Shown here: in pieces, positions 44,233-53,534 of the stretch
Numbering within the stretch: position 1 is the first letter of the stretch
Layout: the number at the start of each line of letters is the position of its first letter
NCBI GenBank assembly: GCA_900102235.1
Contig: FMVL01000006.1
Coordinates: forward strand, 124,001-188,000
Source: Lachnospiraceae bacterium XBB2008
Lineage (GTDB): Bacteria > Bacillota > Clostridia > Lachnospirales > Lachnospiraceae
Direction: 5' to 3'
DNA length: 64,000 nucleotides
Notes under the pieces: model-generated
What the model was told of the DNA's origin: nothing
The model's database searches: none
What the model saw: only the letters and a program-made list of their open reading frames with translations
Made by a program: the position numbers and the translations under genes

Positions 44233-45081
44233 ATGAGTTACAGAGAACTGCTTAAAGATAAAAAGAGGATAGTGATAAAGATCGGATCGTCATCGCTTCA
44301 TCATCCCGAGACGGGTGAGCTGGATTACACCAAACTGGACGTTCTGGTCAGAGAGATATGCGATCTTAAGAACCGCGGCAAGGATGTGGTCCTGGTGAGC
44401 TCAGGTGCAATAGCCGTAGGAAGAAAGGCTGTCGGGCTCAAAGCAGAGGAACTGAAAGAGACTTCGGTCAAGCAGGCCTGCGCAGCCATCGGTCAGACCA
44501 GGCTCATGATGGTTTATCAGAAGATATTTGCCGAATACAATCATATGGCCGCACAGGTTCTGATGACCAAAAACACTATCGTTGATAACTTAAACAGATT
44601 CAATGCCAGAAATACGTTCATGGAGCTGTTTGAACTGGGTGCGGTACCGATCGTTAACGAGAACGATACGGTCGCTACATACGAGATAGAACTGGGCGAC
44701 AATGATACGCTCTCCGCAGTCGTGGGAGCGCTTACCGATGCGGATCTGCTGATACTGCTTTCGGATATTGACGGATTGTATTCCGACGATCCCAGAGAGA
44801 ATCCGAATGCGGAATTCATATCGGAAGTGGATGACCTGGATTCGGTCATGGACATGGGCAAGGAATCCACCGGCTCCGATGTGGGTACCGGCGGTATGAA
44901 TACCAAACTGCAGGCAGCACGCATCGCCACGGTATCGGGCATCGACATGGTCATCGCCAATTCCGCGGACATCAAGGTCATTCACAGGATAGTGGACGGA
45001 GCCGAAATAGGAACGCTCTTCAAAGCTCATCGGGATGATAAGTTCGATCTGCCGCTGTATGTTCAGCAGATGCATAAATGA
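44233..45081 (+). CDS. proB: Glutamate 5-kinase, short form without PUA domain
   Basis: The 282-residue amino acid kinase carries VIKIGSSSLHH, LVSSGAIAVGRKA, VPIVNENDTVA, LLILSDIDGLY-like text and GTGGMNTKLQAA. It makes gamma-glutamyl phosphate, the first step of proline synthesis. The usual C-terminal PUA domain (about 90 residues) is absent; the protein ends after VDGAEIGTLFKA plus a short tail. GAGGAG precedes the ATG. It works with ProA, from which it is separated by two genes. Confidence 0.94.
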   Translation: MSYRELLKDKKRIVIKIGSSSLHHPETGELDYTKLDVLVREICDLKNRGKDVVLVSSGAIAVGRKAVGLKAEELKETSVKQACAAIGQTRLMMVYQKIFAEYNHMAAQVLMTKNTIVDNLNRFNARNTFMELFELGAVPIVNENDTVATYEIELGDNDTLSAVVGALTDADLLILLSDIDGLYSDDPRENPNAEFISEVDDLDSVMDMGKESTGSDVGTGGMNTKLQAARIATVSGIDMVIANSADIKVIHRIVDGAEIGTLFKAHRDDKFDLPLYVQQMHK

Positions 45082-45107
45082 TCATCCGGTCCGGAAGATA
45101 ACAGATA

Positions 45108-45716
45108 ATGAGCATAAGTCCCAAATCGGAACTCAGAAAAAGCATACTTAAGCTCAGAGACGATATCCCGCAGGATACAAAGAAAGATCTTGATGACATG
45201 ATCACAGAGCGTGTCCTTTCGGTTTTCTCAGGTCCCCAATATGATACCCTGCTCACCTATGTATCGTTCAGATCCGAGGTTTCAACGAAGGGGATCATCC
45301 TGCGCCTGCTGAAAGCGGGAGTCAAAGTGGCGGTGCCGAGAGTCGAGTGCGAAGATATCAGATTTTATCATATATCGTCACTTGACGATCTGGCGGAAGG
45401 TTATATGGGGATTCCCGAACCTAAACCGTCGTGCATGCCGTGGGAGATGAAAACCGGCGCTCGGGATTCGGGAGCGGGCGGCACTGTCGCAGATACGGTG
45501 ATCCTTGTTCCGGGAAGTGTTTTTGATAAAAAGGGAAACCGCATAGGTTACGGCGGAGGTTTCTATGACCGTTTTCTCGCAAAGCATCAGGGGATGTACA
45601 GCATAGGTCTTGCATATGATTGCCAGATAGCGGAAGAGATACCTGCGGATGAATGGGACCGGAAGGTTGATGCGGTGATCACTCCGGGACACTCCTATCC
45701 GGAGCATAGTATGTAA
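45108..45716 (+). CDS. 5-formyltetrahydrofolate cyclo-ligase
   Basis: The 202-residue enzyme converts 5-formyl-THF to 5,10-methenyl-THF with ATP. The N-terminal basic segment SELRKSILKLRDDI and the signature RIGYGGGFYDRFL are typical of the MTHFS/YgfA family. It sits inside the proline gene cluster, and its product feeds the same pool used by folD and fhs 14 kb upstream. Confidence 0.92.
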   Translation: MSISPKSELRKSILKLRDDIPQDTKKDLDDMITERVLSVFSGPQYDTLLTYVSFRSEVSTKGIILRLLKAGVKVAVPRVECEDIRFYHISSLDDLAEGYMGIPEPKPSCMPWEMKTGARDSGAGGTVADTVILVPGSVFDKKGNRIGYGGGFYDRFLAKHQGMYSIGLAYDCQIAEEIPADEWDRKVDAVITPGHSYPEHSM

Positions 45717-45727
45717 AAGAGGTAATA

Positions 45728-45952
45728 ATGTCTGAAATAGATGATGAACTGTTAAATGAAGTCATGAAGCATCTTGACAGTGAGGTTTCACTGGGCGCGA
45801 TGCGCATGAGCGTGGAATTCGATCCCGAACAGGATGAACGTTCAAAAGTGTCTCACAAGTGCTGCAAGGTTTACGGAAGGGAAGCCAGCCGGATGGTCGG
45901 CGAGCTTGACATGTATTCCGACAGCAGCAACGGTGATTACAGTAATGACTGA
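45728..45952 (+). CDS. Small acidic protein of unknown function
   Basis: The 74-residue protein is acidic with a conserved-looking middle (VSHKCCKVYGREASRM) and a Ser/Asp/Asn tail. AGAGG lies before the ATG. It lies 11 bp after the cyclo-ligase gene and 29 bp before proA, so it is probably translated as part of that operon. The Cys-Cys pair could bind metal or form a disulphide; no family is recognised. Confidence 0.6.
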   Translation: MSEIDDELLNEVMKHLDSEVSLGAMRMSVEFDPEQDERSKVSHKCCKVYGREASRMVGELDMYSDSSNGDYSND

Positions 45953-45981
45953 AGATATCGCATTGATACGGGGGATATGAT

Positions 45982-47235
45982 ATGACTACAGCAGAACTTA
46001 ATAAGATGGGAGAGCGTGCAAGACGCGCAGCATATGAACTCCAGACCATGAAGCAGCAGGATAAGGAGATAGAGCTCCTTAAGTGTGCCGAATACCTCTC
46101 GATCTACAAGGATGAGATCCTCGCGGCAAATGCAGAGGACATAAAGCGTGCGACGGAGAACGGCATGCATCCCGGAATGATCGACAGGCTTCGTCTGGAC
46201 GATGCAAGAATAGAAGCCATGGCTGAGGGAATGAGGCAGGTAGTCAAATTAAAAGATCCCTGCGGTGAAGTCATGGAGGAGTTCACACGTCCCAACGGTC
46301 TCAAGATCCGTAAAGTCAGGGTGCCGATAGGCGTTATAGGTATCATATATGAGTCGAGACCGAATGTTACCGCCGATGCTTTTGCACTCACTTTTAAAAG
46401 CGGAAATGCGGTCATCTTAAAGGGCGGAAGCGATGCGATATCGTCAAATATCGCCATCGTGAACCTTATGCGCAAGTCACTTACTTCATCGGGACTCAAT
46501 CCTGATTTTGTGCAGCTCATAGAGGATACCGACAGAAAAGTCACTCAGGCTTTCATGAAGCTAAATAAGTATGTTGATGTGCTCATCCCCCGCGGAGGAG
46601 CCGGGCTCATCAAGAGTGTGGTTGAAAAGTCCACCATCCCGGTCATCGAGACCGGCACCGGCAACTGCCATATCTACGTGGACAAGTATGCCGATCTTGA
46701 TAAAGCGGTTCCGATCATCGTCAATGCCAAGACACAGAGGATAGGCGTATGTAATGCCTGTGAATCGCTGGTTGTCCATAAGGAAGTAGCCCGACAGCTC
46801 ATGCCCAGACTGGCGGAACTGTTTAAGGAATTCCAGGTGGAGATCAGGGGAGATGAGTATGCCTGCGATATCCTTCCCGAGGCAGTACCTGCCACGAAGG
46901 ATGACTGGGGCAAAGAGTATCTGGATTATATCGTATCCATGAAGACCGTCGGAAGCGTGGAAGAGGCGGTAGAGCATATAAACAGATACAATACCAGACA
47001 TTCCGAAGCGATCATCACCGAGGATAAGACTACGGCCCAGTATTTCATGGACCGTGTCGATGCGGCATGTGTATATGTGAATGCATCCACGCGTTTTACT
47101 GACGGCTTTGAATTCGGTTTCGGAGCCGAGATAGGCATATCCACCCAGAAACTCCATGCGAGAGGTCCCATGGGGCTTAAGGAACTGACTTCATATAAGT
47201 ACCAGATATACGGAAACGGCCAGATAAGAACCTGA
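45982..47235 (+). CDS. proA: Glutamate-5-semialdehyde dehydrogenase
   Basis: The 417-residue NADP-dependent enzyme reduces gamma-glutamyl phosphate in proline synthesis. [32 protein letters not shown], the catalytic Cys segment [14 protein letters not shown], and [20 protein letters not shown] are diagnostic. GGGGGA precedes the ATG. Confidence 0.96.
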   Translation: MTTAELNKMGERARRAAYELQTMKQQDKEIELLKCAEYLSIYKDEILAANAEDIKRATENGMHPGMIDRLRLDDARIEAMAEGMRQVVKLKDPCGEVMEEFTRPNGLKIRKVRVPIGVIGIIYESRPNVTADAFALTFKSGNAVILKGGSDAISSNIAIVNLMRKSLTSSGLNPDFVQLIEDTDRKVTQAFMKLNKYVDVLIPRGGAGLIKSVVEKSTIPVIETGTGNCHIYVDKYADLDKAVPIIVNAKTQRIGVCNACESLVVHKEVARQLMPRLAELFKEFQVEIRGDEYACDILPEAVPATKDDWGKEYLDYIVSMKTVGSVEEAVEHINRYNTRHSEAIITEDKTTAQYFMDRVDAACVYVNASTRFTDGFEFGFGAEIGISTQKLHARGPMGLKELTSYKYQIYGNGQIRT

Positions 47236-47263
47236 CCGCGTGCGTTTGGGGATAAGAACCGAT

Positions 47264-47770
47264 ATGAGTAATGCTAAGAAATTCGGCGTTTTTCTTGTGG
47301 TATTGCTGTGCGCCGCTTGTATGTTTGTTTTTATATATACTCTTGTGAAACTTTCACTTCAGGAGGGCGACAGCTCCAGCCGCCTGACGCAGGCAGTCGT
47401 TAAACAGATAGGAGAGGCCGCCTTCGATCAGGAACTGGATGCGAACCAGATCCAGGCCCTCAATCTTTTTCTCAGGACCATGGCTCATTTCGTGCTTTTT
47501 TCCATCCTGTCCTTCGGTATGTGCACCGTAGCGTTTCTGGTATTTGCCCGTCCTGCGGGAAGGTTTTTCGGGCTGGTACTCAATATGTTCATATGTGCCG
47601 CACTGGCATACGGTACGGAATACTTTAAGCAGTTTGTGGACGGAAGACATTTCCAGATAGAAGATGCATGGCTCAACATATACGGAGTGATGATCGGGCT
47701 GTGCTCTTTTCTGATCGCGGATCTGATATTCTGGGCTATACGCGCACGGAGCGCATCCGGCTCAGAATGA
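47264..47770 (+). CDS. VanZ-like membrane protein
   Basis: The 168-residue protein has an N-terminal membrane helix (VFLVVLLCAACMFVFIYTLV), then LRTMAHFVLFSILSFG, VLNMFICAALAYGTEYFKQF and the VanZ hallmark DGRHFQIEDAWLNIYGVMIG. VanZ-family proteins affect teicoplanin sensitivity in some species; most have no known role. ATG 47264 has GGGGA about 10 bases upstream; GTG 47240 is an alternative. The stop is inside an 11-bp tandem repeat shared with the convergent gene. Confidence 0.85.
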   Translation: MSNAKKFGVFLVVLLCAACMFVFIYTLVKLSLQEGDSSSRLTQAVVKQIGEAAFDQELDANQIQALNLFLRTMAHFVLFSILSFGMCTVAFLVFARPAGRFFGLVLNMFICAALAYGTEYFKQFVDGRHFQIEDAWLNIYGVMIGLCSFLIADLIFWAIRARSASGSE

Positions 47771-47794
47771 TGTCAGAATGATGTCAGAATGAGG
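47762..47794. repeat. Three 11-bp tandem repeats at a convergent gene junction
   Basis: TCAGAATGATG occurs twice and TCAGAATGAGG once, back to back. The first unit supplies the TGA stop of the VanZ-like gene and the third supplies the TGA stop of the minus-strand ThiT-like gene. Confidence 0.9.
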
Positions 47795-48560
47795 TGATGG
47801 AAGGATCCTTGAGAGGATTGTTTGCGATGTGCTTGAGGGTAAAGATCGTTTCGCGTACCGGAGGTATGCAAAGTACCAGTACTGTAGTGGCGGCTTCGGC
47901 CAGGAGATAGCTGCCGTCATATCTTATATCGTACCAAAGCCTGTCGAGGCGGGTCACACATCCTGCGGGATAGGCATCATAATACGGAGCGGCGAGAACG
48001 TAGCATACGAACATCACGAACACTCCGATCAGATATCCCATTATCAGACCGAAGGTGCTGTTTTCTTTATCAATATCACCTATGATCTGCAATATGGGTT
48101 TTTCTTTCCCGGGTTTAAGCTCCCGGGCGTTTTTTATCCTGTTGATATAGCGCTGTGTATCGAGATTCTGCTTAAGAAGCCCGCCGAGACAGAATCCGGT
48201 GCATGCGATGAGGTACTCCAGAAGGAAGACAGTGGGGCCTTTGATGAAACTGTCTCTGACCATATCTGCTGACGAAGGATCCGTGATCGCTCCGGCAAAC
48301 AATACTTCGGATACGAATGTTGCTATCAGTTTGCATATGCTGAACATGAAACTGCCGATCAGACCGGTCCTGAAGCCGAAGAAGTAGGTTATGAGCCACA
48401 GGGGCAGCAGCGAGAAAAACGTCCAGCTTCCACCTTCGTTTAATACCAGGATGGGGAAGAAGGACAGAGCTGTAGCCAGAATGAGCAGAATGGTGCACCA
48501 GGCGTTTTCGTTATCATAAAGTCTGGTCACGATATATTTTCTATTTTCTTCTCTTGCCAT
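47784..48560 (-). CDS. ThiT-like ECF substrate-binding membrane protein
   Basis: The 258-residue protein has six membrane segments arranged like thiamine-binding ThiT: GGSWTFFSLLPLWLITYFFG, then FRTGLIGSFMFSICKLI, VFLLEYLIACTGFCLGGLLK, VFVMFVCYVLAAPYYDAYPA and YLLAEAATTVLVLCIPP. A charged insert near residue 150 is longer than in typical ThiT. No TPP riboswitch precedes it, and it is translated from the end of the acetyltransferase fusion gene (20 bp overlap). The substrate may therefore not be thiamine; the assignment is by pattern. Confidence 0.6.
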   Translation of the reverse strand: MAREENRKYIVTRLYDNENAWCTILLILATALSFFPILVLNEGGSWTFFSLLPLWLITYFFGFRTGLIGSFMFSICKLIATFVSEVLFAGAITDPSSADMVRDSFIKGPTVFLLEYLIACTGFCLGGLLKQNLDTQRYINRIKNARELKPGKEKPILQIIGDIDKENSTFGLIMGYLIGVFVMFVCYVLAAPYYDAYPAGCVTRLDRLWYDIRYDGSYLLAEAATTVLVLCIPPVRETIFTLKHIANNPLKDPSITSF

Positions 48561-50850
48561 CTCTTAACCTGCGTTCACGCTTGATGCGATTGTTGTGTAT
48601 TATCAGATAAACGATGATGAGCAGTAATGCTCCCAGCAAAGTGTTGCTGAAGGTTACCTCAAAGCCCGTGTATCTCGGTGCCAGTTCGATGCCTATTCGC
48701 TCATAGAATCTGCCGAGCATTCCGGTCACGAAGGATTCGACCTGGATGATGGCCAGAACGGTAGCGGCAATGTTTAAGATCATGCTGTTCCTGTTCTCGC
48801 GTTCACTGGACATGAGATCGACCATATGCTCCAGGTATTCCTGATGCTTGTCATATGTTTTCAGAAGATCTTCGTTGGAGAAGGCTTCCTTGATGCAGGA
48901 TGCTTCTCTTGAAGTTCCGATATAGTTGAAGTTTGAAGGCTCCCAGAAAGGTATCGTCTTGCCGTATTCCTGTTCAAGCTGCATGACTTCATCCATGGTC
49001 ACGTTGTTGTTGCGATACAGAAGATCGCTGACCTTCATGTTCATGCGCGCGAGAGCGGTATTCTGGAACATGACGAGCTCCGCGATAAAGGAATAGGTGG
49101 AAGTGATATCGATCCTGTCCTTTATATCTCCGAAGTCATCCGGGATGAATGCGATGACCATTTCGGACAGATATACGGAGTAGTAGTCATATTGTGAGTG
49201 GTCGGTTTCGCATATGGTCTTAAGTTCCGGAGAATCGATATGGAAGTCCTGGCGATGACTGTTGTATACTTCGGCGGACATTATGTTCTGGAATTCCGTC
49301 CGATATACGTCCTGATCCGGCTTGTTGGACATGCATACCATGATCTTTTCCTGACCGCATTTGTGCAGGAGGTATTTCTGCCATAGATAATCGTAGAGAC
49401 GTATGAACCTTATGCACTCGGGATGGCTGAAAGGATCGTATCTGCCATCCGGAAAAGTCACGCGCGGATCCACCAGCTTGATATAGTTGTTGCTGACCTG
49501 ATCCTCGAGCTGTGTGGTGGAGTATCTGTAATCCGGGAAAAAGACATTGACCACGTACATATGCGTGGGCCTGTGGGATGTGATGAATACATATCCTTTC
49601 TGAAGTCCTATCACCTGCTCGCGGTTTTTGTCATGAGAAGGATCGTTATCCTGATCTTTTTGCTCGTCATCATCATCGTTTCCGAAATAGGTATATATCT
49701 TGTCCTTGCGTATCCGGGCTTCGAGATCGTATATGGTCTCATCCACCGCCGGATCGGGGTTAAGATCGTCATGAATGGGATCGAACGAACGGTCCTTGCA
49801 GGGATAATCATCCGTGGTATGCAGAAAATCATAGCATCCCAGGTAATGAGTCCTCATATCCGTTATCGATCTGGAAGAGCACTCGTATCTGATGGATTCC
49901 TCCAGACTCTTCAGGATCTGTACGGGGATCCCGTGGTCATCATCGGTTCCCGGCTGATCGGGGTCCAACGGTATGAAGGGAGCACCCGCAAAAAGCGGAT
50001 CGGTCATTGTGTTATACGCATGCTCGGTCATGGGCAGGTAAAGATATACATCATCCTGCCAGGTTTTGACATATTCCTCACCTTCGGATCCGGACTCGCC
50101 ATCCGGCGAAAAACGCTCTCTGGTAAAATCGTAAAACGAGGCGTTTTTTCCGGATACATCTACACCTTTGTGCAAAAGCTTGCTTAAGGCCCCGGCCCTG
50201 GTTACGGAGTTTGCGTCTGAATTGTCACATATGTAGATGGCTTTGGGAAAACCGGATTCGCTCGTGACCGGAGCGCCCGAAGGCAGAGAGAGTATGTGAT
50301 GGCGCTTAAAGCGCATGATATTTAACAGTTTGACACCGTCCGCTGAAACGGCGCATGCAGCGAGCGCATCTATGCGGATGTTTTCTCTTACATGCATCTT
50401 CCGTAAGAATGCATGGACTCCGTCCGTGAGAAGCCTTACGACTCCCGTGCCCTGAAACTCGGGATCGACTACAGCGGAGAGGATATATACAAAGTGTGAT
50501 CTGTCTTTTTCAAAAGGAACTATCTGATCCGGGCTGATATCGTCATCAAGCAGAGAATAAGGAGTATCCTCCTTAAGGATCATTTCCCGGAGTATATCAT
50601 TAACGGGAAAGAAATTGATATAGCCTGCGAGTCTGTCGCCTGCTTCGTCCCACACATAGGCATAGGACAGGGGATTTGCTCCGTATCTGTCCACCATGGG
50701 CATGATCTCACCGGCATCTTCCGCGGAGTACACTTTAACATCGAGTTCATGTACTTTCTCCATGAAAGCATACACATCCCCGCCGCGGAGCGGGTCAGCG
50801 GGAGAACAATATGTCAGGCTGTCACTTACTGTGCTTTGAGCTCTTTCCAT
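48541..50850 (-). CDS. GNAT-like domain fused to an unknown region with a C-terminal membrane anchor
   Basis: Residues 1-200 of this 769-residue protein look like a GNAT acetyltransferase: the acetyl-CoA loop is at residues 128-141 (VVDPEFQGTGVVRLL). The next 480 residues are acidic and unrecognised, with long Asp/His-rich stretches (NDDDDEQKDQDND). A long helix leads into membrane segments at about 688-714 and 736-751, then a basic tail (IKRERRLRDGKRRK). The helix-then-two-membrane-helix end resembles CorA or RMND1/DUF155 layout only superficially. The first ATG overlaps potD by 25 bp and has a poor ribosome site; ATG 50763 is an alternative. It lies directly downstream of potABCD. Confidence 0.75.
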   Translation of the reverse strand: MERAQSTVSDSLTYCSPADPLRGGDVYAFMEKVHELDVKVYSAEDAGEIMPMVDRYGANPLSYAYVWDEAGDRLAGYINFFPVNDILREMILKEDTPYSLLDDDISPDQIVPFEKDRSHFVYILSAVVDPEFQGTGVVRLLTDGVHAFLRKMHVRENIRIDALAACAVSADGVKLLNIMRFKRHHILSLPSGAPVTSESGFPKAIYICDNSDANSVTRAGALSKLLHKGVDVSGKNASFYDFTRERFSPDGESGSEGEEYVKTWQDDVYLYLPMTEHAYNTMTDPLFAGAPFIPLDPDQPGTDDDHGIPVQILKSLEESIRYECSSRSITDMRTHYLGCYDFLHTTDDYPCKDRSFDPIHDDLNPDPAVDETIYDLEARIRKDKIYTYFGNDDDDEQKDQDNDPSHDKNREQVIGLQKGYVFITSHRPTHMYVVNVFFPDYRYSTTQLEDQVSNNYIKLVDPRVTFPDGRYDPFSHPECIRFIRLYDYLWQKYLLHKCGQEKIMVCMSNKPDQDVYRTEFQNIMSAEVYNSHRQDFHIDSPELKTICETDHSQYDYYSVYLSEMVIAFIPDDFGDIKDRIDITSTYSFIAELVMFQNTALARMNMKVSDLLYRNNNVTMDEVMQLEQEYGKTIPFWEPSNFNYIGTSREASCIKEAFSNEDLLKTYDKHQEYLEHMVDLMSSERENRNSMILNIAATVLAIIQVESFVTGMLGRFYERIGIELAPRYTGFEVTFSNTLLGALLLIIVYLIIHNNRIKRERRLRDGKRRK

Positions 50851-51908
50851 AATTCGTTGTAAAGTTCGGTGGTATCGCCTTCAACCTGGGTGCATACTTC
50901 ACAGAGGTCGACGGATTCTTCGGTAGGAACGATAGCGGGATCTTCTTTAAGTTCGGCGTCCATTGACTTGATCACCGCTTCGTTCGGCGTGGAGTAGTAG
51001 ATGAATTCGAAATTGGCTGTAGCCACATCCTGACGGCACAGGAAGTCAAGGAACTTACGTGCCGCATCGGTGTTTCGGCAATTTTTTGTAACGATCCAGG
51101 AATCCACCCATACATTGGAACCTTCTTTGGGAACGACATAAGCCAGATCCGGATTATAGAGATGTCCGAGATAGGCTTCGCCGGAATATACCACTGCCAT
51201 GGTAGCGTTGCCCGCAACGACCTCATCACGCGCTTCGTCCACAAGATAGGCTTCAACATCCGGCTTCTGTTTCATCAGAAGATCGGCTGCTTCACGGATC
51301 TGTGCTTCATCGGTCGTATTTAACGAGTATCCGAGATACTTAAGAGCTACCATGAATGTATCTCTCATGGAATCCTGCATGATGATCTCTCCGGAGTATT
51401 CGCCGTTAAACAGTACGTCCCAGCTGTCTATTTCACCGTTTACCTTGGTCGTATCATAGAGGATCCCCAGCGTACCCCAGAAGTAGGGCAGAGCATATGA
51501 GTTATCGGGATCGATGGCTTTGTTTATTTCCCAGTATCTGCTTCCAATGTTGCTGATATTGCCCAGGGAATTAAAATCGATTTTCTGGGCTTCACCTTCA
51601 TCGATAAGCCTCTTGACCATATAGTCCGAGGTACATACAAGGTCATATGAGATCCCGCCTGCCTTGTACTTGGTATAGAGCTCCTCGGCAGTCGTGGCTT
51701 CTTCGTATTTGACTTCAATGCCGCTCTCACGGGTAAACTGTTCGAGCATATCCGGATCGAGGTATTCACTGTAGTTGAACACGGTGAGCGTCTCTCCGGT
51801 AAGAGGAACGGCTCCGGAGCTTGAGTTTGCACCTGTCTGACCGCATCCCGAAATGAGTAGAGCGCCGGTCGCGATAGTGCATATTGCGGATATGATCCTT
51901 TTCTTCAT
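50826..51908 (-). CDS. potD: Spermidine/putrescine ABC transporter substrate-binding lipoprotein
   Basis: The 360-residue protein has a lipoprotein signal (IISAICTIATGALLISGCGQ) and the PotD fold: LTVFNYSEYLDPDMLEQF, KYEEATTAEELYTKY, ALPYFWGTLGILYDTTKV, and PKEGSNVWVDSWIVTKN. It captures polyamines outside the membrane and delivers them to PotBC. It is the last classical gene of the potABCD operon and its end is shared with the next gene. Confidence 0.93.
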   Translation of the reverse strand: MKKRIISAICTIATGALLISGCGQTGANSSSGAVPLTGETLTVFNYSEYLDPDMLEQFTRESGIEVKYEEATTAEELYTKYKAGGISYDLVCTSDYMVKRLIDEGEAQKIDFNSLGNISNIGSRYWEINKAIDPDNSYALPYFWGTLGILYDTTKVNGEIDSWDVLFNGEYSGEIIMQDSMRDTFMVALKYLGYSLNTTDEAQIREAADLLMKQKPDVEAYLVDEARDEVVAGNATMAVVYSGEAYLGHLYNPDLAYVVPKEGSNVWVDSWIVTKNCRNTDAARKFLDFLCRQDVATANFEFIYYSTPNEAVIKSMDAELKEDPAIVPTEESVDLCEVCTQVEGDTTELYNELWKELKAQ

Positions 51909-51909
51909 C

Positions 51910-52716
51910 TTAAGTGGTCTCCCTGTCTGATTTTTTCGAAGAAAGATTCAGGTGAAGCCTGTCATAAGGCAGGTTCACGAGTATAAGTAATACTAACACA
52001 ATAAAGAATAAAACGGTAGATAACGCATACATCTCGGGCTTGATGCCTTTACGTATCTCGCCGTAGATGAGGGTGGAGAGAGTGTTCACTCCGGCACCCT
52101 TGGTAAAGTAGGTGATAACGAAGTCGTCCATGGACATCGTGACAGCCATCAGAAATCCCGAAAGTACTCCGGGAAGGATCTGCGGCATGAGTATACGCAT
52201 GAATGCATAAGCTTCACCCGCTCCGAGATCCAGAGCCGCTTCATACTGATATATATCCATATCCCGAAGCTTGGGAAGGATGCAAAGGATCACATAGGGC
52301 AGATTGAAGGTCACATGTGCGAGCAGTACCGATGAAAAACCGAGCGGAAGGAATCGCACAAACCACAGAAGAAGTGCGATGCCCGTGACGATATCGGCAT
52401 TGATCATCGGGATATTGGTCCAGAACAGCATTATCTTATAGTCTCTTTTTTTCATCGAATAGATGCCTATGGCTCCGAAAAGCCCAATGACAGAAGAGAT
52501 GAATGCGGACAGGAGGGCCAGACCGAATGTGGTCCACAGAGCATTCATTATGGTCGAATTATTCACGAGTGAAGTATACCATTCCAGGGTAAAGCCTCCC
52601 CAGACCACGCGTGACCTTGACGCATTGAAACTTAAGACGATGAGTATCGCGATAGGTGCGTAGAGAAAAAGCATTATCAATATGAGATATGTCTTCTGGA
52701 GTACTTTTGCCATCAT
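51910..52716 (-). CDS. potC: Spermidine/putrescine ABC transporter permease
   Basis: The 268-residue permease has six membrane segments and the EAA loop EAALDLGAGEAYAFMRILMP, followed by SMDDFVITYFTKG, typical of PotC. It overlaps potB by 4 bp. With PotB it forms the membrane channel. Confidence 0.94.
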   Translation of the reverse strand: MMAKVLQKTYLILIMLFLYAPIAILIVLSFNASRSRVVWGGFTLEWYTSLVNNSTIMNALWTTFGLALLSAFISSVIGLFGAIGIYSMKKRDYKIMLFWTNIPMINADIVTGIALLLWFVRFLPLGFSSVLLAHVTFNLPYVILCILPKLRDMDIYQYEAALDLGAGEAYAFMRILMPQILPGVLSGFLMAVTMSMDDFVITYFTKGAGVNTLSTLIYGEIRKGIKPEMYALSTVLFFIVLVLLILVNLPYDRLHLNLSSKKSDRETT

Positions 52717-53534
52717 AGGATACCCGTGGAAGCCTCTTCGCGGTTCCTGCCGAAGAGGAATGAAGTGATCAGTACGAATATCATCAGAGCGACGCTTAAG
52801 CCCGAACCGAGATTCCAGTTCATGCTGACGGTGAATTCCTGCTCGATGATATTACCGAGAAGCTGTATCTTGCCTCCGCCCAAAATGTTTGCAATAACGA
52901 ATTCCGTCATTGACGGAACGAATACCATGGTTATTCCGCTTCCCACTCCGCCGAGTGAGAGAGGGATTATTATCCTGGTCAGTACATGAAGCTTATCGCT
53001 GCCCAGGTCCTTGGCAGCCTCGATCACATCTTCGGGGATGGAAAGAACGCTGTTGAGGACCGGTAAGAGCATGTAAGGCAGGTAGTCATATACCATTCCC
53101 AGGACGATCGCTCCGGGAGTATTGATGAGTTTCATGGGCGCAAGCCCGAGACCCGTGAGCAGATTGTTTATGATGCCGTTGTTGGATATGAGCATCTGCA
53201 TTGCCAGGATACGGAGTATGAAGTTCATCCACATGGGAAGGATAAGTATGAAAAGGATGATGCTTTTCTTACGGATATGACTGCCGCGCAGGATGATCGC
53301 TACGGGGAAAGCTAAAAGAATGCACAGGACGGTGCTGATAAAAGCAAGACTGAGAGACATGATCAGAGCCTTGCGGTGTATAGGGTCGAATATAGCCAGC
53401 AGATTGGCGAGAGTCAGTGCTCCGTCAGAGTCTGTTATGGCTTTGGACAGTATGAAGATGATCGGAATGATGGTAAAACCGATGACCCATATGATATAAG
53501 GAATGGAGAGGAGACGGGACTTACTACGATTCAT
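52713..53534 (-). CDS. potB: Spermidine/putrescine ABC transporter permease
   Basis: The 273-residue permease has six membrane segments, an EAA-type loop ([20 protein letters not shown]) and [15 protein letters not shown], typical of PotB. ATG 53534 is chosen because GGAG lies 6 bases upstream; it overlaps the potA stop by 11 bp. An ATG 24 bases earlier lies inside potA. Confidence 0.94.
   Translation of the reverse strand: MNRSKSRLLSIPYIIWVIGFTIIPIIFILSKAITDSDGALTLANLLAIFDPIHRKALIMSLSLAFISTVLCILLAFPVAIILRGSHIRKKSIILFILILPMWMNFILRILAMQMLISNNGIINNLLTGLGLAPMKLINTPGAIVLGMVYDYLPYMLLPVLNSVLSIPEDVIEAAKDLGSDKLHVLTRIIIPLSLGGVGSGITMVFVPSMTEFVIANILGGGKIQLLGNIIEQEFTVSMNWNLGSGLSVALMIFVLITSFLFGRNREEASTGIL

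Noticed and set aside
48541-48580. TPP riboswitch before the ThiT-like gene
   Set aside because: The gene overlaps its upstream neighbour, leaving no room for an aptamer.
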